Assembly: GCA_030532905.1 (NCBI GenBank)
Contig: JAUNKE010000022.1
Location: 1 to 34,569 of the forward strand
Length of the DNA: 34,569 nt
Direction: 5' to 3'
Source: Peptostreptococcaceae bacterium
GTDB lineage: Bacteria > Bacillota > Clostridia > Peptostreptococcales > Filifactoraceae
In this document: piece by piece, positions 7,338-15,363 of the stretch
Position numbering within the stretch: the first letter of the stretch is position 1
Layout of the letters: the number at the start of each line of letters is the position of its first letter
Translations under genes and position numbers: made by a program
The notes under the pieces: generated by a model
The model's input: the letters and a program-made list of their open reading frames with translations, nothing else
Databases searched by the model: none
Told to the model about the DNA's origin: nothing

Positions 7338-7779
7338 GTTTGTAATCAAAAAGATGCAAAATGAGCATATGGAGCAAGTTTATCAAATTGAAGAGCTGTC
7401 TTTTTTCACGCCATGGAGCAAAAAGTCGATTCAATCGGAAATTGTCAATCCGATCGGGCGATACATTGTCATCATGGATGGAGAAAAAGTGATTGCGTAC
7501 GGCGGTTTTTGGGTGGTTGCACCCGAGGCGAATATCAACAATGTCGCCGTGACGCCGGATTATCGCGGGCGCGGTATTTCAAAAATTTTGATGAACGAGC
7601 TGATTGCAATGGCAAAATCGGAAGGAGCGAAGGATCTTTATTTGGAAGTTCGCTCAAGCAACAGGGTAGCACAGAATTTGTATCGCTCGCTCGGTTTCAA
7701 GATGATCGGACTGAGAAACGGATACTATGTCGATACGGATGAAGATGCGATTGTGATGCTCAAAAATTTAGACGAGTAG
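7327..7779 (+). CDS. rimI: Ribosomal protein S18-alanine N-acetyltransferase RimI
   Basis: A 150-aa GNAT-fold acetyltransferase. The acetyl-CoA binding motif A is NVAVTPDYRGRGISKILMNE (about residues 75-94), followed by LYLEVRSSNRVAQNLYRSLG, the typical RimI segment with the catalytic-region Asn and Tyr. It is expected to acetylate the N-terminus of ribosomal protein S18, and position between tsaB and tsaD is standard in Firmicutes. The start at ATG 7327 overlaps the tsaB end. The purine-rich AGAGGTGAAGG before it acts as ribosome binding site. The substrate is inferred from family and context. Confidence 0.9.
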   Translation: MGNEFVIKKMQNEHMEQVYQIEELSFFTPWSKKSIQSEIVNPIGRYIVIMDGEKVIAYGGFWVVAPEANINNVAVTPDYRGRGISKILMNELIAMAKSEGAKDLYLEVRSSNRVAQNLYRSLGFKMIGLRNGYYVDTDEDAIVMLKNLDE

Positions 7780-7788
7780 TAGGAGCCT

Positions 7789-8799
7789 ATGGAAAATACG
7801 GATATTCTCGCCATCGAGACCAGTTGCGATGAAACCGCGGCTTCGGTCATTCGAAACGGTAGGGAGATTTTGTCGAATGTTGTTTCGACACAGATTGAAA
7901 TACACAAGAAATTTGGCGGAGTAGTGCCTGAGGTGGCATCGAGAAATCATGTGGTGGATATCAATTTCGTGGTTCAGCAAGCTGTGCGCGAAGCGGGGAT
8001 GACGCTGCGGGATTTGGATGCGGTTGCAGTCACTTACGGTCCGGGTCTTGTCGGGGCGTTGTTGGTGGGACTTTCCACAGCGAAGGCACTGGCATATTCA
8101 CTGGATATTCCGCTTATCGGGGTCAATCATATCGAAGGGCATATCGCAGCCAATTATTTAGCTTTTCCGAATCTGAAACCGCCTTTCATCGCATTGGTTG
8201 TTTCGGGTGGACACACACATATCGTAGAGGTTGTGGATTACAACCGATATAATATTATCGGGCGGACAAAGGATGACGCCGCCGGAGAAGCTTATGACAA
8301 AATAGCACGCGCCATGGGATTGGGTTATCCCGGCGGGCCGTTGATTGATAAGTTGGCGGAAAAAGGGCAACCGAATATTGCTTTTCCGCGAGCGATGTTG
8401 GGCGATGGATACGATTTCAGTTTTTCGGGATTGAAATCGGCGGTTCTCAACTATCTCAACGGGAAAAAAATGAAGAATGAGGATTATGACAAAAATGAAG
8501 TCGCAGCATCCTTTCAACAGGCGGTAGTTGATATTTTGGTACAAAAATCAATTCAAGCCACCCTGGAGAAAGGTTATAAAAATTTGGTGTTATGCGGAGG
8601 GGTATCCGCAAACTCGGCGCTTCGGAAAACCGCTGAGCAGATTGCCAAGGAGCAGGGCATTGAATTATACTATCCACCGTTATCGCTTTGTACGGATAAT
8701 GCGGCGATGATAGGGGCTAGCGGATATTATCGACTGATAAACGGCCAACTGTCAAATCTGAATTTGAATGCGAAGCCGAATTTGAAAATAGGGGAATGA
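7789..8799 (+). CDS. tsaD: tRNA N6-adenosine threonylcarbamoyltransferase TsaD
   Basis: The catalytic subunit (336 aa, normal length) of t6A synthesis, transferring the threonylcarbamoyl group from threonylcarbamoyl-AMP to A37. Metal-binding residues are visible: H114 and H118 in [12 protein letters not shown], and D303 in [13 protein letters not shown]. Other signatures are [13 protein letters not shown] near the N-terminus, [27 protein letters not shown] and [24 protein letters not shown] ribosome binding site lies just before ATG 7789. The TsaC/Sua5 enzyme that makes the substrate is not in this window. Confidence 0.97.
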   Translation: MENTDILAIETSCDETAASVIRNGREILSNVVSTQIEIHKKFGGVVPEVASRNHVVDINFVVQQAVREAGMTLRDLDAVAVTYGPGLVGALLVGLSTAKALAYSLDIPLIGVNHIEGHIAANYLAFPNLKPPFIALVVSGGHTHIVEVVDYNRYNIIGRTKDDAAGEAYDKIARAMGLGYPGGPLIDKLAEKGQPNIAFPRAMLGDGYDFSFSGLKSAVLNYLNGKKMKNEDYDKNEVAASFQQAVVDILVQKSIQATLEKGYKNLVLCGGVSANSALRKTAEQIAKEQGIELYYPPLSLCTDNAAMIGASGYYRLINGQLSNLNLNAKPNLKIGE

Positions 8800-8818
8800 C
8801 CTCTAGGGGAGGAGAAAC

Positions 8819-10051
8819 ATGGATGTTTATATGGCAAGGCAGCCAATTTATGATGCAGTAAAAAAACTTTCCGCTTACGAACTTTTGTATCGTGCGGATG
8901 AAAATAATCGATTTGCAAGCGATGTGAGCGGAGATGAAGCGACATCGATTTTGGTGTCCGATGCAATCACCGTTTTTGGAATCAACAATATCACCAATGG
9001 AAATTTGGCCTATATCAATTTTACCAAACAGCTGATAATGGATGATTTTGCACTTTTGCTCAGTCCGGATGAAGTCGTCATCGAGATTTTGGAGGATACC
9101 ATCATCGACGATGAAATCATTCAAAAGCTTGCGGAATTGAAAAAACGAAATTATAAAATCGCATTGGACGACTATACCGGTGACGAAAGATATGACAGCA
9201 TTATGGAATTTGTAGACATCATCAAGGTGGACTTTCGAGCGGTGGATCGCATCAAGATGGCGGAGATTGCGAATGTTTATAAAAAACAGGGCAAGGTATT
9301 GCTTGCCGAAAAGATAGAAACGGAAGAAGACTTTTTACTGGCGATTCAAAGCGGGTATGAACTTTTTCAGGGATATTATTTCTCCAAACCGAAGATGCTG
9401 AAAGGTCGCTCCGTAAAATTGGATGCGAGCGGCTATGCGACCATCATCGTCGAACTCGGGAAATTGGATCCGGACTTCAAGAGTCTTTCGGAAGCAATCA
9501 AAGTCAATCCGAATTTGACCTACAAATTGCTCCAATATGTAAATACGCTGAAGTTTGCACAAAAGATGACGGTTTCGTCGATTCAGATGGCATTGGTGAC
9601 GATGGGGCTCAATGAAGTTCGTCGATGGATCCTATTGATTATGGCAAGGGAATTCAGTTATAATAAACAGGACGAGTTGGTCAAAACTTCATTTATCCGA
9701 GGTGTATTTGCGGAGAAATTGGCGCAGAAAACGCAGGATTTGAGCCATCGTTCGCACGAAGCTTTCCTATTGGGCGTGTTCTCGATGATGGAGGCGATTT
9801 CAGGAATCAGCACGGAGGATTTGATGCGCGAAATGCCGCTAAACGATGATGTCAAAGGGGCATTGCACGGAGAGGACAATTCCTTTAGACGATTATTGAA
9901 CTTTGTAGAGAATTATGAAAATGCAAATTGGGATGAAATAGTGAAAGACCTTGAACACTATAATGTAGATAGGGAGTCTGTACTGAGAATATATCTGGAA
10001 TGTGTGGTATATGCGGATATGTTGTTCAGTAATAATCCAACCATATCTTAA
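8819..10051 (+). CDS. EAL-HDOD signalling protein (YuxH/CdgJ-like), first copy
   Basis: A 410-aa cytoplasmic protein with an N-terminal EAL-like domain (about 1-200) and a C-terminal HDOD domain (about 205-400). It begins MDVYMARQPIYD, like YuxH proteins. The EAL motif is ELL (E21). Residues matching the metal/catalytic set are present: Asn in YINFTK, Glu in VVIEILED, Asp-Asp in ALDDYTGDE, Lys in IIKVDF, Glu in LAEKIET and Gln in FQGYYFSKP. The loop-6 sequence DFGTGYSS is replaced, so c-di-GMP hydrolysis is doubtful; family members with this layout mostly act as regulators. It starts 19 bases after tsaD behind GGGGAGGAG and probably shares that transcript. A second copy follows after 15 bases. 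Confidence 0.88.
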   Translation: MDVYMARQPIYDAVKKLSAYELLYRADENNRFASDVSGDEATSILVSDAITVFGINNITNGNLAYINFTKQLIMDDFALLLSPDEVVIEILEDTIIDDEIIQKLAELKKRNYKIALDDYTGDERYDSIMEFVDIIKVDFRAVDRIKMAEIANVYKKQGKVLLAEKIETEEDFLLAIQSGYELFQGYYFSKPKMLKGRSVKLDASGYATIIVELGKLDPDFKSLSEAIKVNPNLTYKLLQYVNTLKFAQKMTVSSIQMALVTMGLNEVRRWILLIMAREFSYNKQDELVKTSFIRGVFAEKLAQKTQDLSHRSHEAFLLGVFSMMEAISGISTEDLMREMPLNDDVKGALHGEDNSFRRLLNFVENYENANWDEIVKDLEHYNVDRESVLRIYLECVVYADMLFSNNPTIS

Positions 10052-10066
10052 TTGCTGGAGGTAGGC

Positions 10067-11293
10067 ATGGATGTATTTATAGCAAGGCAACCCATTTTCG
10101 ATATGTCGAAAAACCTGATAGCATACGAGCTTTTATACCGCGAAAACGGGGACAGCACCAAATTCTGTAATATTGACGGAAGTGTTGCGACCTCCATTTT
10201 AGTATCGGACGCGATTACGGTATTCGGGCTTGAGAATTTGACAAATGGGAAACCGGCTTTTATAAACTTTACGAAAAAATTAATAATGAACGACTTTGCC
10301 TACTTATGTAGTCCTGAAGAGATTGTAATTGAGATTGTGGAAGACACATTTGTCGATGAAGTTCTACTGGAGAAACTGCGGGAATTGAAAGATGCGGGCT
10401 ATCGAATCGCCATCGATGACTATGTAGGGGATGAGTCGTTTGACAAGATTTTCGAGTATGCGGATATTATCAAGGTGGACTTTTTAGGGATGCCGCTTGA
10501 AAAAAGAGCATATATTTCGGATAAAATCAGTAAGATGGGAAAAATTTTGTTGGCGGAAAAAGTGGAAACCGGAGATGACTACTCTCATGCGGTGGACAAC
10601 GGATACACTTTGTTCCAAGGATATTATTTTTCCAAACCGAGTACGGTTCGTAAAAAATCACTCAACATCAATCCGGGCAGCTATGTTCAGATGATTCGTG
10701 AGTTGAGCAAGAACGAGCCGGACTTCAATAAATTGACGGATTCCGTCAAAAGAAATGTGGGGCTTACTTACAAATTGCTTCAACATATCAACACGCTGAA
10801 ATATTTCAGATATTTCCGCGTGAAGTCGATACGAATGGCATTGGTTACTTTGGGATTGGATGAAGTGCGTCGCTGGGTTCTTTTGATGATGGCTCGCGAT
10901 TTGGGGCAGCGCAACAATGATGAGCTGATTAAGGTGGCGTTCATTCGCGGTATTTTCGCGGAAAAAATCACTCTCAAAACCAGACATAAGCATCGCAGCA
11001 ACGAGGCATTCATTATGGGAATGTTCTCCATGATGGACTTGATTGCGGAGGCGGATATCAGCGAGACGCTGAAAGATATGCCGCTCGAGCGGGATGTGGT
11101 CGATGCCATCTTGGGTGACGAAAGTGATTTTGCATATATTTTGGAATTGGTAAGAGCTTACGAGTCGGGTGATTGGGAAAATGTAACGATTTTGCAAGAC
11201 CAGATTCAAATGACGAGCGATGAGATGGCGCAATGCTATTTTGACTGTCTGCTCTATACCGACACTTTGTTTGACACATTACCGGAGTACTAA
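10067..11293 (+). CDS. EAL-HDOD signalling protein (YuxH/CdgJ-like), second copy
   Basis: A 408-aa paralogue of the preceding gene, colinear over its whole length (MDVFIARQPIFD, AYELLYRENGD, IKVDFLG, LLAEKVET, LFQGYYFSKPS, then the HDOD part with LLQHINTLKYFRYFRVKSIR and MALVTLGLDEVRRWVLLMMA). The EAL motif is again ELL, and the DDYVGDE loop is likewise non-canonical. I chose ATG 10067 because CTGGAGGTAGGC is an ideal ribosome binding site; TTG 10052 has none. The two genes are clearly a tandem duplication that has since diverged. Function is inferred: a two-component c-di-GMP-related or stress signalling pair. Confidence 0.87.
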   Translation: MDVFIARQPIFDMSKNLIAYELLYRENGDSTKFCNIDGSVATSILVSDAITVFGLENLTNGKPAFINFTKKLIMNDFAYLCSPEEIVIEIVEDTFVDEVLLEKLRELKDAGYRIAIDDYVGDESFDKIFEYADIIKVDFLGMPLEKRAYISDKISKMGKILLAEKVETGDDYSHAVDNGYTLFQGYYFSKPSTVRKKSLNINPGSYVQMIRELSKNEPDFNKLTDSVKRNVGLTYKLLQHINTLKYFRYFRVKSIRMALVTLGLDEVRRWVLLMMARDLGQRNNDELIKVAFIRGIFAEKITLKTRHKHRSNEAFIMGMFSMMDLIAEADISETLKDMPLERDVVDAILGDESDFAYILELVRAYESGDWENVTILQDQIQMTSDEMAQCYFDCLLYTDTLFDTLPEY

Positions 11294-11340
11294 TTTTTAT
11301 AATCGGAATTTATTAAGTAAAATAATTTGTTATTCACCAC

Positions 11341-11369
11341 TTGACAGAAGAACGAATCTATCCTAACAT
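11341..11369 (+). promoter_or_regulatory. Promoter of the small membrane protein gene
   Basis: A consensus TTGACA (11341-11346), a 17-base spacer and TAACAT (11364-11369). The predicted start at about 11376 leaves a 22-base leader with the GGGAGGG ribosome binding site. Confidence 0.6.
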
Positions 11370-11397
11370 TAAGGTAAATCTTTTCGGGAGGGAAAAT

Positions 11398-11544
11398 ATG
11401 CAAGAGGGTAATATTTATATAGGAGTTGCACTGGCAATCGCAGTGGTACTTGTCATCGTAGGAATCGGCTTGATGAAAATGTCAAAAGAGCAACCTAAAA
11501 TTTCAAAATCGGAGCAAAAGCGAAAAAGAAGAAACAAAAGATAA
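11398..11544 (+). CDS. Small single-pass membrane protein, unknown function
   Basis: A 48-aa peptide: short N-terminus MQEGN, one transmembrane helix (IYIGVALAIAVVLVIVGIGL, about residues 6-25), then a strongly basic lysine/arginine tail (SEQKRKRRNKR). ATG 11398 follows GGGAGGGAAAAT. The gene has its own consensus promoter 29 bases upstream of the start codon and a strong terminator 3 bases after the stop, which argues that it is real. The basic tail would be cytoplasmic by the positive-inside rule. I do not recognise a family. Confidence 0.7.
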   Translation: MQEGNIYIGVALAIAVVLVIVGIGLMKMSKEQPKISKSEQKRKRRNKR

Positions 11545-11546
11545 TT

Positions 11547-11570
11547 AGAGCAGGCAACTGCTCTTTTTTT
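11547..11570 (+). terminator. Terminator of the small membrane protein gene
   Basis: AGAGCAG-GCAA-CTGCTCT forms a perfect 7-bp stem with a tetraloop, followed by TTTTTT. Confidence 0.9.
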
Positions 11571-11584
11571 GTGCAGAATTCCTA

Positions 11585-11613
11585 TTGATTTAGTATGGAT
11601 TCTGTGTTATATT
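11585..11613 (+). promoter_or_regulatory. Promoter of the copper operon
   Basis: TTGATT (11585-11590), 17 bases, TATATT (11608-11613). The predicted start at about 11620 falls on the adjacent CsoR-like operator, which suits repression. Confidence 0.7.
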
Positions 11614-11618
11614 AAAAT

Positions 11619-11637
11619 CACCCACGGGGGTGGGGTG
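11619..11637. promoter_or_regulatory. Probable CsoR operator
   Basis: CACCCACGGGGGTGGGGTG is a GC-rich pseudo-palindrome in an AT-rich leader, just after the -10 box and before csoR. CsoR sites are typically C-tract/G-tract palindromes of this kind. Autoregulation by copper is inferred. Confidence 0.65.
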
Positions 11638-11654
11638 TTGGAAGGAGATTGTGA

Positions 11655-11921
11655 ATGAACGAGGAAAAGCAAAAAGCTTTGAGAATGCTCAAAACAGCCC
11701 GCGGGCAAATTGAAGGCATCATAAAAATGATTGAGGACGAGAGATATTGCATCGATATCTCCAATCAGATTTTGGCAACTTCGGCATTGCTGAAAAAATC
11801 CAATCTGTTGATTTTGAAACAGCATATGAACCATTGTCTGCTTACGGCGGTTCACGAAGACGGAGGGCAGGACAAAATGGATGAAATCATTGCGATTTTA
11901 TCCAAGATTATGGATAAGTAA
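11655..11921 (+). CDS. csoR: Copper-sensing repressor CsoR
   Basis: An 88-aa all-helical DUF156 repressor. The Cu(I)-binding triad is C32, H57 and C61, with the same 25 and 4 residue spacing as characterised CsoR proteins (YCIDIS and QHMNHC). It binds its operator without copper and releases it when Cu(I) binds. The start ATG follows GGAAGGAGATTGTGA. It heads the operon csoR - nitroreductase - copA - small membrane protein, and a GC-rich operator overlaps the predicted start of transcription. The Cys-His-Cys set favours copper over the formaldehyde-sensing FrmR or sulfide-sensing CstR relatives. Confidence 0.93.
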   Translation: MNEEKQKALRMLKTARGQIEGIIKMIEDERYCIDISNQILATSALLKKSNLLILKQHMNHCLLTAVHEDGGQDKMDEIIAILSKIMDK

Positions 11922-11946
11922 TTCTTATGTAATTTTAGGAGGTAAT

Positions 11947-12540
11947 ATGAAATTTTTGGAAGTGATTCAAAATAGAAGGTCGATTTATGCGATTGGAAAA
12001 AATATTCCGGTCAGCCGGGAAGAAATTGAGAAGACGATTCAGACGAGCATTCGTCATACACCGTCGGCTTTTAATATTCAAAGCGCTAAAGCGGTCATAC
12101 TTTTTGACAGGGAGCATGATGCTTTTTGGGATATGTTGATGGAAGAGCTGCGCCAGGTAGTGCCGGCGGAAAATTTCGCTTCGACGGAGCAAAAGATTCT
12201 GTCCTTTAAGGCGGGCTACGGTACGGTGCTTTATTTTGACGATACGGATTTGACGACTTCGTTGGAAGAAAGATTCCCGCTTTATGCGAAAAATTTCAAG
12301 CCGTGGGCGGAGCAGGCGAACGGCATCGCACAATTCGCGGTGTGGGCGGCGCTCAGTGAGATTGGCGTGGGCGCAAGTTTGCAGCATTATTCCGAGCTGA
12401 TTGAAGCGAAGGCGAAAGAAAAATGGCAACTTCCTTCTTCCTGGCGAATGATTGCACAGATGCCTTTCGGAAGCATTGAAGCGAAAGCGGACGCGAAAGA
12501 ATTTGATGATATCAAGCAAAGAGTAAAGATTTTCGGATAA
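11947..12540 (+). CDS. Nitroreductase family protein (Frm2/HBN1-like)
   Basis: A 197-aa FMN-dependent NAD(P)H oxidoreductase of the nitroreductase superfamily. It opens with FLEVIQNRRSIYAIGKNIPV and HTPSAFNIQSAKAVIL, which match the flavin-binding Arg/Ser region. GIAQFAVWAALSEIGVGASL is the dimer/active-site helix typical of the Frm2-like subgroup. ATG 11947 has an AGGAGGTAAT ribosome binding site; an earlier ATG at 11881 lies inside csoR. The gene sits between csoR and copA and is presumably copper-induced. Nitroreductases are known in some copper regulons, where they may remove redox-active quinones. The substrate is unknown. Confidence 0.88.
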   Translation: MKFLEVIQNRRSIYAIGKNIPVSREEIEKTIQTSIRHTPSAFNIQSAKAVILFDREHDAFWDMLMEELRQVVPAENFASTEQKILSFKAGYGTVLYFDDTDLTTSLEERFPLYAKNFKPWAEQANGIAQFAVWAALSEIGVGASLQHYSELIEAKAKEKWQLPSSWRMIAQMPFGSIEAKADAKEFDDIKQRVKIFG

Positions 12541-12550
12541 TGGAGAAGTT

Positions 12551-15001
12551 ATGAAAGAGACATTCAGTATTCAGGGGATGACCTGTGCCGCCTGCGCCGC
12601 ACGAATCGAAAAAGTGGTGGGCAAGCTGGACGGGGTACAATCCGTTACGGTAAATTTGGCATCTGAGAAAATGGTGGTCGAAGCGGAAAATATTGATGAG
12701 CACATGATTGTCGAGCGCATCGAAAAAATCGGATTCGGGGCAAAGCCGTTGCCGAAAGGAAGCGTCGAGACGCTTAAGGTGCTCGGAATGACCTGTGCCG
12801 CCTGCTCGGCTCGCGTTGAAAAAATGGTCGGCAGGATGGAAGGTGTCAATTCCGTCAATGTCAATTTGACAACCGAAAGAATGACGGTGGATTTTGACCA
12901 CAACATTACCAATTCGGATGCCATCAAAAAAACGGTGGAAAAAGCCGGCTATCGATGGGAAACCATCAAAAAAGAAATGGTGGATGAAGACAAATTGCGC
13001 AAGGAGAAGGAGATTAAAACCCTGCATCTCAAATTGGTCGTATCCATGATTTTTGCGATTCCGCTTCTATATATCGCGATGGGGCCGATGATTCCGTACT
13101 TCCCGTTGCCGTTGCCGAAGTTTTTGGATCCGATGATGCAGCCGCTCAACTACGCGATTGCGCAGATTGTGCTGCTCATTCCGATTTTAATTGCGGGCAA
13201 CAAATTCTACAAAGTCGGTTTCAAGGCGATTCGATTGCTGGCGCCGAATATGGACAGTTTGATTGCACTCGGAACTTCGTCGGCGATTATTTACAGCCTG
13301 TATTCCACTTATAAGATTGCGATTGAGGGCGACCATCATTATGCACACAATCTGTATTTTGAAACGGCGGGTGTAATTATCGCGCTGATATTGCTCGGAA
13401 AATATTTGGAATCGGTATCCAAAGGCAAAACGAGCGATGCCATCAAAAAATTGATGGGGCTTGCGCCGAAAACCGCATTTGTCGAGCGAAATCAGGTGGA
13501 GATGGAGATTCCGATTGACGATGTTGTCATCGGTGATATCGTCATCGTAAAACCGGGCAGCAAAATTCCGGTGGACGGCGTGGTTATCGACGGCTCGACT
13601 TCCATTGATGAATCGATGTTGACGGGAGAGAGTATGCCGGTCAGCAAAAAAGCGGGAGACAAAGTATATACCGCGACCATCAACAAAAACGGAAGCATAC
13701 GATTTGAGGCGACCAAAATCGGAGCGGAGACCGCCTTGGCGCAAATCATCAAGCTGGTTGAGGACGCGCAGGGATCCAAAGCGCCTATCGCCAAAATGGC
13801 GGACATCGTTTCGGGATATTTCGTTCCAATCGTCGTCGGGATTGCGGCATTGGCATTTTTGTTCTGGACGCTGCGTGGGGAACCGCTGGCATTTTCACTC
13901 AAAGTATTTATCTCCGTACTCGTTATCGCCTGTCCTTGTGCGCTCGGATTGGCGACGCCGACAGCGATTATGGTCGGAACCGGAAAAGGCGCGGAGAACG
14001 GAATTTTGATAAAGGGCGGCGAGGCGCTTGAGACGGCGCACAAGATTCAGACCATCATCTTTGACAAAACCGGTACGATTACCGAGGGCAAGCCGCAGGT
14101 GACGGATATTGTAACGCTCGGTCTCGATAAAGAAAGATTGTTACAACTGACGGCATCGGCGGAAAAAGCATCCGAGCATCCGCTGGGTGAAGCGATTGTC
14201 AAAAGCGCGGAAGAAAAAGGAATGGCGCTGCTTGCAACCGAAAATTTTGAAGCGATTACCGGTCGGGGAATTCGTGTGGAAATTGAAGGAAGCGAAATTT
14301 TGGCGGGCAATCTGAAATTGATGAATGAGCATGGCATCGATATCGAGCCGCTTGCCGAGGCGTCCGACCAATTGGCGATGGAAGGAAAGACGCCGATGTA
14401 TGTCGCGATGGACAAAAAACTTGCCGGCATCATTGCCGTTGCCGATGTGGTTAAAGAAAGTTCGGCAAAAGCCATTCAAAAACTCAATTCGATGGGCATT
14501 GAAGTGGCGATGATTACCGGAGACAACAAGAAAACGGCGGAGGCGATTGCCAAGCAGGTCGGCATCACGCGCGTGTTGTCAGAGGTTCTGCCTCAGGACA
14601 AGGCGAATGAAGTGAAAAAAATTCAAGCCGAAGGGAAAAAAGTGGCGATGGTCGGCGACGGAATCAACGATGCGCCGGCGCTTGCTCAAGCGGATATCGG
14701 TATGGCGATCGGTTCCGGAACGGATGTGGCGATGGAATCCGCCGATATCGTACTGATGCATTCCGATTTGATGGATGTGCCGACGGCGGTGCAGCTTTCC
14801 AAAGCGACCATTCGAAATATCAAGCAAAATCTGTTTTGGGCATTCGCCTACAACAGTGCGGGCATTCCGATTGCGGCGGGCGTGCTTCATCTCTTCGGAG
14901 GCGAATTGCTCAGCCCGATGTTTGCGGCGGCGGCGATGTCGCTGAGCTCGGTATCCGTAGTCAGCAATGCGCTTCGACTGAAACGATTCAAACCATCATA
15001 G
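12551..15001 (+). CDS. copA: Copper-exporting P1B-type ATPase
   Basis: An 816-aa inner-membrane Cu(I) exporter. Two N-terminal heavy-metal domains carry GMTCAAC (C12/C15 and C82/C85). They are followed by paired transmembrane helices from about residue 160, the actuator TGES motif (DESMLTGESMPV), the membrane CPC site (C461-P-C463 in IACPCALGLATP), the phosphorylation site DKTGTI (D505), HPLGEAI and the hinge GDGINDAPALAQAD. The last helices contain NLFWAFAYNSAGIPIAAG and MSLSSVSVVSNALRL, which hold the conserved Asn-Tyr and Met-Ser transport residues. These mark Cu(I) specificity (P1B-1). It starts 10 bases after the nitroreductase and is under CsoR control by position. Confidence 0.97.
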   Translation: MKETFSIQGMTCAACAARIEKVVGKLDGVQSVTVNLASEKMVVEAENIDEHMIVERIEKIGFGAKPLPKGSVETLKVLGMTCAACSARVEKMVGRMEGVNSVNVNLTTERMTVDFDHNITNSDAIKKTVEKAGYRWETIKKEMVDEDKLRKEKEIKTLHLKLVVSMIFAIPLLYIAMGPMIPYFPLPLPKFLDPMMQPLNYAIAQIVLLIPILIAGNKFYKVGFKAIRLLAPNMDSLIALGTSSAIIYSLYSTYKIAIEGDHHYAHNLYFETAGVIIALILLGKYLESVSKGKTSDAIKKLMGLAPKTAFVERNQVEMEIPIDDVVIGDIVIVKPGSKIPVDGVVIDGSTSIDESMLTGESMPVSKKAGDKVYTATINKNGSIRFEATKIGAETALAQIIKLVEDAQGSKAPIAKMADIVSGYFVPIVVGIAALAFLFWTLRGEPLAFSLKVFISVLVIACPCALGLATPTAIMVGTGKGAENGILIKGGEALETAHKIQTIIFDKTGTITEGKPQVTDIVTLGLDKERLLQLTASAEKASEHPLGEAIVKSAEEKGMALLATENFEAITGRGIRVEIEGSEILAGNLKLMNEHGIDIEPLAEASDQLAMEGKTPMYVAMDKKLAGIIAVADVVKESSAKAIQKLNSMGIEVAMITGDNKKTAEAIAKQVGITRVLSEVLPQDKANEVKKIQAEGKKVAMVGDGINDAPALAQADIGMAIGSGTDVAMESADIVLMHSDLMDVPTAVQLSKATIRNIKQNLFWAFAYNSAGIPIAAGVLHLFGGELLSPMFAAAAMSLSSVSVVSNALRLKRFKPS

Positions 15002-15010
15002 AGGGGGAAT

Positions 15011-15202
15011 ATGGACGGATTTATTTTAATCGTGGTAGGATTGAGTATTATCATTTTGGCGGCTCTGGATTCGGATCTTCTGTATATCACCTATGCTTCA
15101 TATTTGGGACAAAAGGTTTTGGGGCGAACGACGGCGCGAATTATCAACGCGATAATCGGTTGTGTAAGCGTGGCAATCGGAATGATAAGGCTGTTTTCGT
15201 AG
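15011..15202 (+). CDS. Small two-helix membrane protein, Imm17-like
   Basis: A 63-aa protein with two predicted membrane helices (FILIVVGLSIIILAALDSDL and INAIIGCVSVAIGMIRLF) around a loop containing LGRTTARI. The layout of helix, GR-x-x-AR-I, then IxGxxxxxxG helix resembles the Imm17 family of small membrane proteins annotated as immunity proteins; this is recognition from memory, not a search. It has a GAGGGGG ribosome binding site and starts 9 bases after copA, so it is the last gene of the copper operon. No toxin gene is nearby, so an immunity role is not supported by context. A copper-related accessory role is equally possible. Confidence 0.7.
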   Translation: MDGFILIVVGLSIIILAALDSDLLYITYASYLGQKVLGRTTARIINAIIGCVSVAIGMIRLFS

Positions 15203-15206
15203 GATC

Positions 15207-15272
15207 ATGAGCCGAAAGAATATAAATGCTCCGATGGAGAAATGATTTTTTGCATCGGGGGCATACGCTCAT
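15207..15272 (+). other. Long nested hairpin downstream of the copper operon
   Basis: ATGAGC (15207-15212) pairs with GCTCAT (15267-15272), enclosing ATGCTCCGATG (15226-15236) paired with CATCGGGGGCAT (15253-15264, one bulge). It lies directly before the operon terminator and may stabilise the 3' end. Confidence 0.5.
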
Positions 15273-15279
15273 AAAAAGA

Positions 15280-15327
15280 ATCTCCAAAGGTATCGCCGAG
15301 CAATCGGAGTACCATTGGAGATTTTTT
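15280..15327. terminator. Bidirectional terminator between the copper operon and the ABC exporter
   Basis: ATCTCCAAAGGTA (15280-15292) pairs with TACCATTGGAGAT (15310-15322) with one mismatch. It is followed by a T run on the plus strand and by TTCTTTTTAT on the minus strand. Confidence 0.85.
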
Positions 15328-15363
15328 GATGTTAAAGCCGCTTGGCGTTTTTCTCATTTTGAA

